A stretch of 50,091 bases of DNA from JAAFHS01 sp043751715 (lineage in GTDB: Bacteria > Pseudomonadota > Alphaproteobacteria > Rhodobacterales > Rhodobacteraceae). A program made the translations under genes and the position numbers. Shown here one piece after another: positions 1 to 7,662 of this stretch. The DNA is taken from contig JAYUZO010000133.1 in the NCBI GenBank assembly GCA_043751715.1, forward strand, positions 1 to 50,091. Reading direction: 5' to 3'. The notes under the pieces are model-generated. The model searched no databases. It had not been told where the DNA came from and worked only from the letters and a program-made list of their open reading frames with translations. Within the stretch, counting starts at the first letter, position 1. Every line of letters starts with the position of its first letter.

Positions 1-530
1 CGGCACCCCATGAACATACGCCGGGCATAGAAATTGCGGCTGCCGTCTTCGTCAAACGGTGACAGGATGATGTTTTGTTCGCGGTAGATCGCACCCGCAG
101 GCACCAGCACCGTATTGCGCGAATGTTTCAGCAGATGGTCGGCGATGGGGAATGAGTTGGTGAACACCTGCAGGCGTTTTGCGGTGAGAGGATGCACCAT
201 CTGAAACGTCGTTGTGCCACCGTTGATGATGATTGCTTCGCCATCACCACACAAATCAACGGCCGCCCGCGCTATCGCCCGCTTTTCGTTCAGGCGGATG
301 CCCTCGTTCACGCTGAACGGTCGCGCGTTGATGCCTACGTATTGCGTGGTCGTTATGCTTTCGGCCCCGCCGCGCACCCGCCGCAGTTTGTTGCGGACAT
401 GCAGGGTTGCAATATCACGGCGGATGGTCGCCTCGGACGCATCTGTCAGCGCAACCAGATCACCCACGGTCACCACAGGGCGGCCCTCGATGGCAGACAG
501 GATAATCCGGTGGCGTTCAGATTCGTGCAT
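1..530 (-). CDS. DeoR-family transcriptional regulator (C-terminus beyond window)
   Basis: Translating the minus strand from the ATG at 530-528 gives an uninterrupted reading frame to the window edge, 176 codons seen. It begins MHESERHRIILSAIEG and continues with a winged-helix DNA-binding domain (residues about 5-55) containing DASEATIRRDIATLH, the usual DeoR recognition helix pattern, followed by the start of the DeoRC sugar-phosphate-isomerase-like effector domain (IIINGGTTTFQMVHPL). DeoR proteins typically repress sugar or polyol catabolic operons and respond to phosphorylated intermediates. It is divergent from the FAD-dependent oxidoreductase at 755, so it probably controls itself and that gene. 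The effector cannot be named from this fragment. The family call is firm; the 3' end lies outside the window. Confidence 0.9.
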   Translation of the reverse strand, partial: MHESERHRIILSAIEGRPVVTVGDLVALTDASEATIRRDIATLHVRNKLRRVRGGAESITTTQYVGINARPFSVNEGIRLNEKRAIARAAVDLCGDGEAIIINGGTTTFQMVHPLTAKRLQVFTNSFPIADHLLKHSRNTVLVPAGAIYREQNIILSPFDEDGSRNFYARRMFMGC

Positions 531-538
531 GGTGGCCC

Positions 539-552
539 CCTAACATGTTAGG
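539..552. promoter_or_regulatory. 14-bp perfect palindrome next to deoR-type start
   Basis: CCTAACATGTTAGG is a perfect palindrome 8 bp upstream of the regulator's start codon. Its position in the leader or core promoter fits an autorepression operator, but no binding data support this. Confidence 0.45.
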
Positions 553-577
553 CACATTCATATCGCGCAATGTCAAT

Positions 578-646
578 CATTTTCAGTCACAATTTGCACT
601 TCTGCACTGCAGCATGATTGGATATGATCAAAAATGACCGAAAATG
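578..646. promoter_or_regulatory. Inverted repeat between deoR-type gene and oxidoreductase
   Basis: CATTTTCAGTCA (578-589) and TGACCGAAAATG (635-646) form an inverted repeat with 11 of 12 matching positions across a 45-bp gap, in the only AT-rich part of the divergent intergenic region. Characterised GlpR/DeoR operators often carry TTTCATTTTC-like half sites, so this is a plausible operator pair that could support looping between the two promoters. This is an inference from sequence only. Confidence 0.45.
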
Positions 647-754
647 TGCAGAATGCCGGCCGACCCAATCATGGGCCGCGGCCTTGGACAGGCTGTTCAA
701 CGACAAGTGCTTGCAGTAGCCCTGTGGCCATGTTGTTCAGAAGGCGACCAGACC

Positions 755-1969
755 ATGAAACCATTATCAGCCATCCCTGACCATGCCCGCTATGATGTTG
801 TCATCATCGGGGGGGCCATGATGGGGTCAGCGACGGCGTGGTTTCTGACCCGTTTGGGGTTTCAGGGCCGCATTCTGGTGGTGGAGCGTGATCCGACCTA
901 TGCACGCGCCGCCACGATGCTTTCGCATTCCTGCATCCGGCAGCAGTTTTCGCATGTGCTGAATGTGCAGATTTCGCAGTTTGGCGCAGACTTTGTGCAG
1001 AATATTCGTGCGCATATGGGGGACGATGCGCGCATTCCTGACCTGCGCATCAATAACTTTGGCTACCTTTATCTGGCCGACAATGCCGCCTTTGCGCAAA
1101 CGCTGCGCGAAAATCAGGCGCTTCAGGCCGCGGCAGGGGCGGGCACGCAAATTCTGACGGCGGATGATATTCGCGCGGCCTACCCGTTCATGCAGGTGGA
1201 TGACATTCTGCTGGGTAGTCTGAACCGCAAGGATGAAGGGTCTTTTGACGGAACGACAGTGTTTGAACGGTTCCGCCGCTGTGCACGCGAAGCCGGGGTG
1301 GACTATGTGACGAATGAGGTGACGGGCATCACCCTGAACGCGGCAGGCACCCTGGTTGACAGTGTCACGCTGGCCTCTGGTGAACGGATTTCTGCCGGAA
1401 CGGTGGTGAACGCGGCAGGCACGCGGGGCATTGATATTGCGGCCATGGTGGGCACGCATTTGCCGATTGAGCCGCGCAAACGCCTGAACTGGATCATTCA
1501 GGCTGAAACGCCGCTGGACCGGCCCCTTCCCCTGACGATTGACCCGACAGGTGTGCATTTGCACGAAAATGGCGGCGGCACCTACATGGTGGGCGGGCAC
1601 AGTGATGATGATCCGGCGGTGGATCATGATGATTTCGCCATGGACCATGCCCTGTGGGAAAGCCACATCTGGCCGGTCATCGCCACGCGCATTCCGCAGT
1701 TTGAAGCGGTCAAGGTCACCAGCGAATGGGTGGGTCTGTACGATTTCAACCTGCTGGATCAGAACGCCATTGTAGGCCCGCACCCGACGATCCCGAATTT
1801 CATGTTCATGAACGGGTTTTCTGGCCATGGGTTGCAGCAGGCCCCGGCCATGGGGCGCGGCATGGCGGAATGGATCATGCACGGCGGTTATCGCAGCCTT
1901 GATCTATCACCCTTGCACTTTGACCGGGTGGCGGCAGGCAAGGGCATTCTGGAAAAAGCGATCATCTGA
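755..1969 (+). CDS. FAD-dependent oxidoreductase, DAO/FOXRED1-like
   Basis: A 404-residue flavoprotein of the D-amino-acid-oxidase/glycine-oxidase superfamily. The N-terminus has the dinucleotide-binding fold (VVIIGGAMMGSATAWFL followed by an acidic VVERD end of strand 2), and the C-terminus has the second FAD-contact motif NGFSGHGLQQAPAMGRG. The overall pattern (HSCIRQQF, NFGYLYLA, EGSFDG) resembles FOXRED1-like or sarcosine/amino-acid oxidising members. The substrate cannot be read from the sequence. I use the ATG at 755, preceded by an AGAAGG box, because the upstream in-frame extension from 644 has no flavoprotein character and covers the regulatory repeats. The divergent DeoR-type regulator suggests inducible catabolism of an amine, amino acid or sugar-derived substrate. 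Confidence 0.85.
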   Translation: MKPLSAIPDHARYDVVIIGGAMMGSATAWFLTRLGFQGRILVVERDPTYARAATMLSHSCIRQQFSHVLNVQISQFGADFVQNIRAHMGDDARIPDLRINNFGYLYLADNAAFAQTLRENQALQAAAGAGTQILTADDIRAAYPFMQVDDILLGSLNRKDEGSFDGTTVFERFRRCAREAGVDYVTNEVTGITLNAAGTLVDSVTLASGERISAGTVVNAAGTRGIDIAAMVGTHLPIEPRKRLNWIIQAETPLDRPLPLTIDPTGVHLHENGGGTYMVGGHSDDDPAVDHDDFAMDHALWESHIWPVIATRIPQFEAVKVTSEWVGLYDFNLLDQNAIVGPHPTIPNFMFMNGFSGHGLQQAPAMGRGMAEWIMHGGYRSLDLSPLHFDRVAAGKGILEKAII

Positions 1970-1973
1970 AATG

Positions 1974-1997
1974 AAAAGGGGGGTGTGATGCCCCCCT
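1974..1997. terminator. Convergent terminator
   Basis: A G6/C6 stem (1978-1983 with 1991-1996, 7-nt loop) lies between the convergent genes ending at 1969 and 2006. It has an A-run on the left and only one T on the right, so it may act better for the minus-strand gene. Confidence 0.5.
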
Positions 1998-2005
1998 CCC
2001 CGGTC

Positions 2006-2839
2006 TTAGAACCCGTAGACAAGTGACAGGCCGACCTTGTTGTCGGTCCGGATGGCCCGGCTGTCATTGTATTCGGTCAGATAGCTGACGCGGGTTGAAA
2101 ACGCGTCTGACATCTTGAAGTTCACGCCCAGATCGTTGTTCACGCGCAGGGCGCTGTCTGATTTCAGCACGTCGGTATCGTTCGTCGCAAAGATGTTCTC
2201 GTTGAACTGGTAAAAGAACCGCGACGACGCGATATAGCCGGTTTCCGTATCACTGTTGCCAACACCATCCTTCAGGTAGCTGACGCCGATACCGGCCTGC
2301 ACCCGCCACGTCATCTGCGGCGTGTTCACAATGCGGTAACCCGGACCCACGCCGATAAAGGCATCAGTTGCCACGTCGGTTGCAAGGCTGGCCAGACCAT
2401 CAGATTCAATGCGGCCCAGTGCGAACGCATAAAACTGATCGTTGAAGTAGTAGTTCAGGTCATACACCCCGAACACATCTTCCTTGGTCTTCACGCCGTT
2501 ATCATCGGCAAAGTCCAGCGCCGCGCCAAATGTCTGCACAACCGGACCTTGGGCAAAGCGCAACCGCGCACCAGCCGAAAATTCCTGCGATTCATTGTTG
2601 CCGGTCTTGCCCGTGTAGGTCACCGATGCCGAACCCGAAAGGCCGGGGCGGTATTCCGGGTTGCCAAAGCGCGATGCATCTTCGCTGCGCTCAAAATCAT
2701 CCTGCACAGTTTCTTCGATGTCATCCAGCCGGTCATTCAGGCCGGTCACACCGGTGATTTCCGATTGTGCCAGCATGGGGGTTGCGGCTAACAGACCGCC
2801 GACTGCGGCAATGCCTGCCGCGTTCACAAAACGATTCAT
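2006..2839 (-). CDS. DUF481-type outer-membrane protein
   Basis: A 277-residue exported protein. Residues 1-24 form a Sec signal peptide (MNRFVNAAGIAAVGGLLAATPMLAQ, cut after AQ or just before). A short acidic segment (LNDRLDDIEETVQDD) follows, then repeated amphipathic beta strands with alternating aromatic residues, and the chain ends in Phe (KVGLSLVYGF) as expected for Bam-inserted barrels. This matches the DUF481/YdiY salt-induced outer-membrane family. An AAGGAAAG box lies just before the ATG. A GGAAC-N16-CGTT site on the minus strand (2939-2915) places it under the EcfG sigma factor encoded 8 kb away, consistent with an envelope-stress role. The molecular function of the family is not well established. 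Confidence 0.8.
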   Translation of the reverse strand: MNRFVNAAGIAAVGGLLAATPMLAQSEITGVTGLNDRLDDIEETVQDDFERSEDASRFGNPEYRPGLSGSASVTYTGKTGNNESQEFSAGARLRFAQGPVVQTFGAALDFADDNGVKTKEDVFGVYDLNYYFNDQFYAFALGRIESDGLASLATDVATDAFIGVGPGYRIVNTPQMTWRVQAGIGVSYLKDGVGNSDTETGYIASSRFFYQFNENIFATNDTDVLKSDSALRVNNDLGVNFKMSDAFSTRVSYLTEYNDSRAIRTDNKVGLSLVYGF

Positions 2840-2914
2840 GATCTTTCCTTTTCAGCACGCGCGCCTTGCGGCGCAGGGAGGGGAGACGACAGTATTTCCG
2901 CCTCGTGCCGGGAA

Positions 2915-2939
2915 AACGCCGCCATCTGCACAGCGTTCC
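2915..2939 (-). promoter_or_regulatory. EcfG-type promoter for DUF481 gene
   Basis: On the minus strand GGAAC (2939-2935) and CGTT (2918-2915) are separated by exactly 16 nt, the general-stress-response sigma consensus. The predicted start leaves a leader of about 70 nt before the ATG at 2839. Confidence 0.75.
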
Positions 2940-3037
2940 GAAACGTGGTGCTGACTGCCAGCACTGTTGCGCCAAGTGCGCAATTTTAGGGAAAAACGGC
3001 CGAATGCAGTGACCGGCGGATCTTTGTGAAACGGCAC

Positions 3038-3062
3038 GGAACCGATCCGCGCCCGATGCGTT
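3038..3062 (+). promoter_or_regulatory. EcfG-type promoter for AI-2E-type permease
   Basis: GGAAC (3038-3042), 16-nt spacer, CGTT (3059-3062). Transcription would begin near 3069, which argues for the in-frame ATG at 3114 rather than 3072 as the start of the downstream gene. Confidence 0.75.
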
Positions 3063-3113
3063 GGAAACCAAATGCGCCGCAGCGGCGCTCTGGCCCAAAC
3101 GCAGGCATCCCGC

Positions 3114-5087
3114 ATGAAACTTGGAACACCTGCCCCGACACCTGCCCCGACAGATGTCGCTTCTGAAACGCTGACACGCCGCATTCATGCCACTACACTG
3201 GTGACAATCCTGATCGTGGGTGTGCTGCTGAATGTGGGGCGCGAGGTGTTTTTGCCGCTTGCCGTGGCCACCCTGATTACCTTTGCCCTATCGCCCGCAG
3301 TGGCCCGTATCCGCGCCACTGGCCTGCCGCAAATCGCATCGGTTCTTGTGGTCGTGACGTTAGCCTTTGCGGTGATCGGCCTGTTCTTCTTTGTGGTGGC
3401 GTCGCAATTTGCGCTGCTTGCTGCCGAACTGCCCACCTTTCAGGCCAACATCATGGCCAAGCTGGAGCGGTTGCAAACCGCGGGTGACGGGTCAAACCTG
3501 CTGAGCCGTATCGCGGACATGCTGACCCGCATCAGCACCGAGGTCAGCGCCGCAATGTCAACCGCCACGGCGGTCAATACAAACGGCAGCGGCCCGATGA
3601 TGGTCGAGGTGGTCAATGACCAGAACCCGTTGCAAGCCCTGCTTGCGGTGGTGCTGTCGATGGTCAGCCCGATTGCGACGGCGGGTCTGGTGATCATTGT
3701 TGTCATCTTCATGCTGCTGGAACGCGAAGATCTGCGTGACCGTTTCATCCGGCTGGTAGGATCGAATGATCTGCACCGCACCACCGAAATGCTGCACGAT
3801 GCCGGATCGCGCGTTGCGACTTATTTGCTGATTCAGCTTTTGGTGAACGTCGTCTATGCCGTGCCAATTGGCCTTGGCTTATGGCTGATCGGGGTGCCCA
3901 ACCCGCTGCTGTGGGCACTGCTGACACTGGTTCTGCGGTTCGTGCCCTATATCGGTTCGGCCTTGTCAGCGATATTTCCCGTTGCACTGGCCTTTGCCGT
4001 ATCGCCCGACTGGTCGATGGTGCTGTGGACTGTGGCCCTGTTTGTTCTGGTGGAACTTGTCACGTCAAACCTTATCGAACCCTGGCTGTACGGATCGCGC
4101 ACCGGGCTTTCACCACTGGCCGTGATCGTGTCTGCCATCATCTGGGCGTTCATCTGGGGGCCGCTTGGCCTGATCCTGTCCACGCCGTTGACCGTGTGCC
4201 TTGTGGTGCTTGGCCGCTATCTGCCGCAGTTTGAGGTGTTCGACATCATCTTTGGCGATGAGCCCGTGCTGGCCCCGCATGCGCGGCTGTATCAACGGCT
4301 GCTGGCGGGGGATGTGGTTGAATCTGCGGCCCGTGCCGAAGATGAACTGGAAGAGGTGTACGTCGCCGATTTCCACAGCGATGTTGGCATTCCTGCCCTG
4401 CTGCTGGCGCAGAATGATTTTGACCGTGGCGTGCTTAATCAGGCGCAATCGGTGACCGTGGCAAACACGACCGCCGCCCTGATCGCCGCCATAGAACCTG
4501 CCATCGAAGATGAGATTGCCGCACTGACCGTCAATGATGATGTGCAATCGGGTGCGCTGCTTGCCCCGGCATTTGACGGGATCAGCGTGTTTGTGGCGGG
4601 CGGTCGCGGACGGCTTGATGATGCGTCGTCTGCCATGCTGGGGCAGGCGTTCCGCGCCGAAGGTGCTGATGCGCAGATGATCGCAAGGCTTGATCTTGGT
4701 GTGGGTAAGGCCCTGTCCCCGTCTGAAAGTGCACCGTCACAACGCCGCTGCCTGATCTTGTGCTATCTTGATCCACAGCCCCCGCGTGGTGGACTGCTGA
4801 TTATTCGCAGGCTCAAGCGCGCTGATCCGGCCCTGCGCGTGGGCGTGGTGTTCTGGGATATGCCGCAATCGCTGCTTGACAGCATGGAAATCACTGTTCC
4901 GGCCCTGCGCGTTGGCGCACCGGCCACAGCCTTGGCGATGGAAATCGGTGCTGATTTTGTGGTGCGCACAATCACTGAGGCGATCACAGCCGCCGCGACG
5001 CATGAGGCAGCCAAGCCGCTGACCACAGCCACCGGCAAAAAGCCGCGCGCGAAACAACGCACATCCGGTTTGCGCGCCGTAGGGTGA
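3114..5087 (+). CDS. AI-2E/PerM family permease with long C-terminal extension
   Basis: A 657-residue inner-membrane protein. The first ~330 residues carry the AI-2E transporter (PerM/UPF0118) pattern: paired hydrophobic helices at the N-terminus, a large soluble loop, then helices including LLWALLTLVLRFVPYIGSALSAI and a final block around IWAFIWGPLGLILSTPLTV. Members export small solutes or signals; most have no assigned substrate. The protein does not end there: about 300 further soluble residues follow, ending in a basic tail (KKPRAKQRTSGL), nearly doubling the usual ~350-residue length. The extension has alternating hydrophobic strands (GISVFVAGGRGRLDD, RRCLILCYLDP, LRVGVVFWDMP) suggesting an alpha/beta domain. 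The start at 3114 is chosen from the promoter position; 3072 is the alternative. Confidence 0.82.
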   Translation: MKLGTPAPTPAPTDVASETLTRRIHATTLVTILIVGVLLNVGREVFLPLAVATLITFALSPAVARIRATGLPQIASVLVVVTLAFAVIGLFFFVVASQFALLAAELPTFQANIMAKLERLQTAGDGSNLLSRIADMLTRISTEVSAAMSTATAVNTNGSGPMMVEVVNDQNPLQALLAVVLSMVSPIATAGLVIIVVIFMLLEREDLRDRFIRLVGSNDLHRTTEMLHDAGSRVATYLLIQLLVNVVYAVPIGLGLWLIGVPNPLLWALLTLVLRFVPYIGSALSAIFPVALAFAVSPDWSMVLWTVALFVLVELVTSNLIEPWLYGSRTGLSPLAVIVSAIIWAFIWGPLGLILSTPLTVCLVVLGRYLPQFEVFDIIFGDEPVLAPHARLYQRLLAGDVVESAARAEDELEEVYVADFHSDVGIPALLLAQNDFDRGVLNQAQSVTVANTTAALIAAIEPAIEDEIAALTVNDDVQSGALLAPAFDGISVFVAGGRGRLDDASSAMLGQAFRAEGADAQMIARLDLGVGKALSPSESAPSQRRCLILCYLDPQPPRGGLLIIRRLKRADPALRVGVVFWDMPQSLLDSMEITVPALRVGAPATALAMEIGADFVVRTITEAITAAATHEAAKPLTTATGKKPRAKQRTSGLRAVG

Positions 5088-5119
5088 TGCGGCCAGACCC
5101 ATGCGCCATCTGCTGTGAT

Positions 5120-5144
5120 GGAACCACAGTGCGGCGCGTGCGTT
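5120..5144 (+). promoter_or_regulatory. EcfG-type promoter for the 5184-7450 operon
   Basis: GGAAC (5120-5124), 16-nt spacer, CGTT (5141-5144). The predicted start lies about 33 nt before the ATG at 5184. It would transcribe the four-gene envelope stress operon down to the terminator at 7465-7494. Confidence 0.78.
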
Positions 5145-5183
5145 AGCAGGGCAATGGTTTCAAAATCCAAAAAGGAACGCCCC

Positions 5184-5648
5184 ATGCAAACAGATAGTCC
5201 GGCACGCGCCGTGACTGCTGATATGGCGGGCTTTGACCGCCACGCCGCATTGGCAGCGCTGTATGATCGCAATATCGACATGAACAGGGGTTTTGCGACC
5301 ATGGTCGAAAAAGCAGACCCTGCTTTCCGTGATACGGCCGAACGTTTTCGCGCCTTGCATGCGCGCCATGCGGATATGCTTGCGCGGCTTCTGTCTGACC
5401 TTGGCGTAGACGCCAGCCCCGATGGCACATTGATGGGCGCGGTCCACAAGGCCGTGATTTCCGTCCGCGCGTTTTTTGATGACATCGACCAAGACGTGAT
5501 GGACCAGATCCGCACCGGCGAAGCGTCACTGATGCAGGCCTATGATGACGCGATCGTTGAAAGCACTTCACATGGATTCATGTCCACGCTGCAAACGATG
5601 CAGGCCGACGTGCAGGCCGAACTGACGGCAACGCAGCACCTTGGCTGA
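5184..5648 (+). CDS. PA2169-type four-helix-bundle protein (DUF2383)
   Basis: A 154-residue soluble, all-helical protein with the DUF2383/PA2169 pattern: ALAALYDRNIDMNRGFATMVEKA, then FRALHARHADMLARLLSDLG, then ASLMQAYDDAIVE, a ferritin-like four-helix arrangement. It has few of the metal ligands of true ferritins, so metal binding is not assumed. An AAAGGAA box precedes the ATG at 5184; the longer frame from 5115 would start upstream of the predicted transcription start and is rejected. It is the first gene of an EcfG-controlled operon. Family members are commonly induced in stress or stationary phase; biochemical function is unknown. Confidence 0.8.
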   Translation: MQTDSPARAVTADMAGFDRHAALAALYDRNIDMNRGFATMVEKADPAFRDTAERFRALHARHADMLARLLSDLGVDASPDGTLMGAVHKAVISVRAFFDDIDQDVMDQIRTGEASLMQAYDDAIVESTSHGFMSTLQTMQADVQAELTATQHLG

Positions 5649-5686
5649 TACCCACCCTTTGTTGAAAACCGAAAAGGAATACGCCC

Positions 5687-6232
5687 ATGTCAACGACTGA
5701 CCTCAAGCAAAAGATTGCCGATACTGCCGATCAAGCCAAAGCCGCCGCTGTGACGGCGATGGATGCAGCAAAGGAAGCGGGCCGCACGGCACGCGACGAG
5801 GTGGCCGGCCGCGCCAGTGAAACGCTGGATACCGCGCGTGATATGGCCGCTGTCGGCGCGGATGTTGCCCGCGATACGCTGGTGGGTACCGGTGACCGGA
5901 TAGCCAAATCGCTGCACGATCAGGGTGATGCGGCAGCCGGTGTGCAGGGCCGCATCCTGACGGGCATTGCAGATGGTGTGGCGCGGGCATCAGACAGCCT
6001 GCGCGGCCAGACCGTGGGTGATCTTGTGGCATCGGCACAGGATTACGCGCGCCGTCACCCCGGCGCGTTCGCGGCAGGCGCTGCCGTTGCGGGGTTCGCA
6101 TTGGCGCGGTTCCTGCGGTCATCCAGCCGGGCCTCTGCTTCGGCTGCGCGGGCGGTTGAGGAAACCAGCCGGATTTACCACAACGCGGCCCGCAACAGTG
6201 TGGACACGCTGGGCGCGGGCAAGCGGCCATGA
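5687..6232 (+). CDS. YqjD/ElaB-like membrane-anchored helical protein
   Basis: A 181-residue protein with long alanine-rich amphipathic helices (residues about 5-120; KIADTADQAKAAAVTAMDAA) and one C-terminal membrane helix (GAFAAGAAVAGFALARFLRSS) of the GxxxG type preceded by RRHPG. This is the architecture of the YqjD/ElaB and nutrient-deprivation-induced proteins, which sit in the inner membrane and in some cases bind ribosomes in stationary phase. AAAGGAA precedes the ATG. It overlaps the next gene by 4 nt (ATGA), so the two are translationally coupled. The architecture is clear; exact family membership is less so. Confidence 0.65.
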   Translation: MSTTDLKQKIADTADQAKAAAVTAMDAAKEAGRTARDEVAGRASETLDTARDMAAVGADVARDTLVGTGDRIAKSLHDQGDAAAGVQGRILTGIADGVARASDSLRGQTVGDLVASAQDYARRHPGAFAAGAAVAGFALARFLRSSSRASASAARAVEETSRIYHNAARNSVDTLGAGKRP

Positions 6233-6642
6233 ACGCGCAGCGCCATCCTGAACAGGCTCCGGGTGGCCTGATGGCCGACATGCTGACAGGGGTGATGCGG
6301 CTGGTGCAGGGCGAAATCGCCTTGCTGCGCGCCGAAACCCGCCAAAGGGTGCAATCGGCGCAGACGGCGTTGATCCTGGTTCTGGTGGCCGTTGTTCTGG
6401 GTATAACCGGCCTGAACGTGCTTGCCGGTGCAGCGGTGACGGCGGTGGTGGCCACGGGGCTTGCCCCGCATTGGGCAACGCTGGTTGTGGGCGCGGTGCT
6501 GGCGCTGGCTGCATTCATCGCGGCGCGCGCGGCACTGGCTGCCGTGCACAGCGCCACCACCGGCCCCGTGCGCACAGCGCAATCTGTGGCGCGTGATGTT
6601 GAAACCCTTCAATCCATGGTGAAACCCAATGCAACAGCATGA
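6229..6642 (+). CDS. YqjE/holin-X-like membrane protein
   Basis: A 137-residue protein of the group annotated as phage holin family (Phage_holin_3_6, YqjE). A cytoplasmic helical start (GLMADMLTGVMRLVQGEIALLRAETRQ) is followed by two membrane helices (residues about 45-72 and 80-105) and a helical tail. Nothing nearby is phage-derived. The coupling to a YqjD-like gene upstream and a DUF3618 gene downstream matches the yqjDE arrangement of chromosomal envelope stress genes. It overlaps its downstream neighbour by 14 nt. No lytic activity is implied. Confidence 0.78.
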   Translation: MNAQRHPEQAPGGLMADMLTGVMRLVQGEIALLRAETRQRVQSAQTALILVLVAVVLGITGLNVLAGAAVTAVVATGLAPHWATLVVGAVLALAAFIAARAALAAVHSATTGPVRTAQSVARDVETLQSMVKPNATA

Positions 6643-7450
6643 TCGCTTTTCGGGGGATCCGGTGCAGATCGAGGCAGACCTTGTGCGGGAACGTGCAGCC
6701 TTGGCCGGTACGATTGACAGTTTGCGCAGTAGCCTGACCACGGACAATCTGATGGAAGATGCGCTTGCCTTTGCCAAGGCAAAAATTGGCCCCATGACAC
6801 AGGCTGTTGATGGCATGGTGCGCGGAAATCCCGTGGCGGCGGCGGTGACTGCTGCAGGCCTTGCATGGCTGTTGTTCGGGCGCAAACGCGGGCCTGCAGC
6901 AACGGGTGATGCACTGGCGGGCAGCAAATACCAGGCCATGTCCCGCTGGGAAGATGAAGGCGGGCCGGTCGCACCCTTGCCTGATGCAGATGATGCGTGG
7001 GTTGCCGTGACAGATGATCTGCACAGTCATGCCAAGGCGGCGCTTGCCGATATTGATGCCGCCGCGAGGGCCCAACTGCGCCCCGCTGCCGATCTTGCCC
7101 GTGAACGCGCCACCGTGATTGCAGCATTAGCAAAAGGGGCCACACAGGCCATGGCACGCGGGCTGGAAGGCCTGAGCGTTGAGGCGCGCGCAACCATTGT
7201 TACAGCGCGTGAGCGGGCATACGCGGCACGTACAGCCGTCACGCAAAACGGTGCTGCCCTGATCGAGGAACACCCGCTGCTGGCTGGGGCGCTTGCGCTT
7301 GCTGCGGGCGCGGCGGTTGCGCGGATGATCCCGATGACAGACACGGAACGCCGCATTCTGGGCCCCGAACGTGATCGTCTGTTTGCCGAGGCTCACCACC
7401 TGTTGCAGGCCGAACGCGCCAAGGTGCAGGGCATGGCCCCCGCTGCATGA
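6629..7450 (+). CDS. DUF3618-containing membrane-associated protein
   Basis: A 273-residue protein whose N-terminus shows the DUF3618 pattern (QIEADLVRERAALAGTIDSLRSSL, then MVRGNPVAAAVTAAGLAWLLFG with a short membrane helix). The remainder is alanine-rich helix with a second hydrophobic segment (HPLLAGALALAAGAAVARMI) near the C-terminus. It is the last gene of the EcfG-driven operon and is followed by a strong terminator. DUF3618 proteins occur beside YqjD/YqjE-like genes in alphaproteobacteria, and their function is not known. Confidence 0.78.
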   Translation: MQQHDRFSGDPVQIEADLVRERAALAGTIDSLRSSLTTDNLMEDALAFAKAKIGPMTQAVDGMVRGNPVAAAVTAAGLAWLLFGRKRGPAATGDALAGSKYQAMSRWEDEGGPVAPLPDADDAWVAVTDDLHSHAKAALADIDAAARAQLRPAADLARERATVIAALAKGATQAMARGLEGLSVEARATIVTARERAYAARTAVTQNGAALIEEHPLLAGALALAAGAAVARMIPMTDTERRILGPERDRLFAEAHHLLQAERAKVQGMAPAA

Positions 7451-7464
7451 CGCCTGACAGACAC

Positions 7465-7494
7465 GCGTGCCAAGATTAAACGGCACGCCTTTTT
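7465..7494 (+). terminator. Operon terminator after DUF3618 gene
   Basis: Perfect 7-bp GC-rich stem GCGTGCC/GGCACGC (7465-7471, 7482-7488) with a 10-nt loop, followed by CTTTTT. A typical intrinsic terminator on the plus strand, 14 nt past the stop codon. Confidence 0.88.
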
Positions 7495-7522
7495 GGGCCA
7501 GTCGGATTATTTCACCTCACTT

Positions 7523-7547
7523 GGAACCCGACGGATACAGCGGCGTT
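7523..7547 (+). promoter_or_regulatory. Orphan EcfG-type promoter (no protein gene downstream)
   Basis: GGAAC (7523-7527), 16-nt spacer, CGTT (7544-7547). It lies after the terminator of the upstream operon and points at a stretch with no plausible plus-strand gene, only hairpins and a terminator, so it most likely drives a small RNA. Confidence 0.72.
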
Positions 7548-7553
7548 TACCCA

Positions 7554-7662
7554 GTGATCGGTCAGCAAGATATCCCTCCTTGCTGATTGGTTCACTGCAA
7601 CACTTTCCCCGTGTGCAGACTGTCTTCGCCGCCGAAAGCATCGCTCTCGGCGGCGATTTTTT
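7554..7662 (+). ncRNA. Candidate EcfG-dependent small RNA
   Basis: About 110 nt between an EcfG-type promoter and an intrinsic terminator. Hairpin 1: TCAGCAAG (7562-7569) pairs perfectly with CTTGCTGA (7579-7586), exposing a pyrimidine loop ATATCCCTC. Hairpin 2: CTGC-A-ACAC (7595-7603) pairs with GTGTGCAG (7611-7618) with loop TTTCCCC and one bulge. Hairpin 3 is the terminator. C-rich hairpin loops resembling anti-Shine-Dalgarno sequence are a feature of several alphaproteobacterial trans-acting sRNAs, so it may mask ribosome-binding sites of targets. The 3' end also abuts the antisense Crp/Fnr gene. Promoter, structure and terminator are seen in the sequence; regulatory function is inferred. 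Confidence 0.65.
7626..7662 (+). terminator. Intrinsic terminator of candidate sRNA
   Basis: Perfect 10-bp stem TCGCCGCCGA/TCGGCGGCGA (7626-7635, 7647-7656), 11-nt loop, then T6 (7657-7662). On the opposite strand the stem is not followed by T residues, so it serves plus-strand transcription. Confidence 0.88.

Noticed and set aside
6229..6642. Holin-like protein as evidence of a prophage
   Set aside because: No phage structural, lysis or integrase genes nearby; it belongs to a chromosomal YqjDE-type stress operon.
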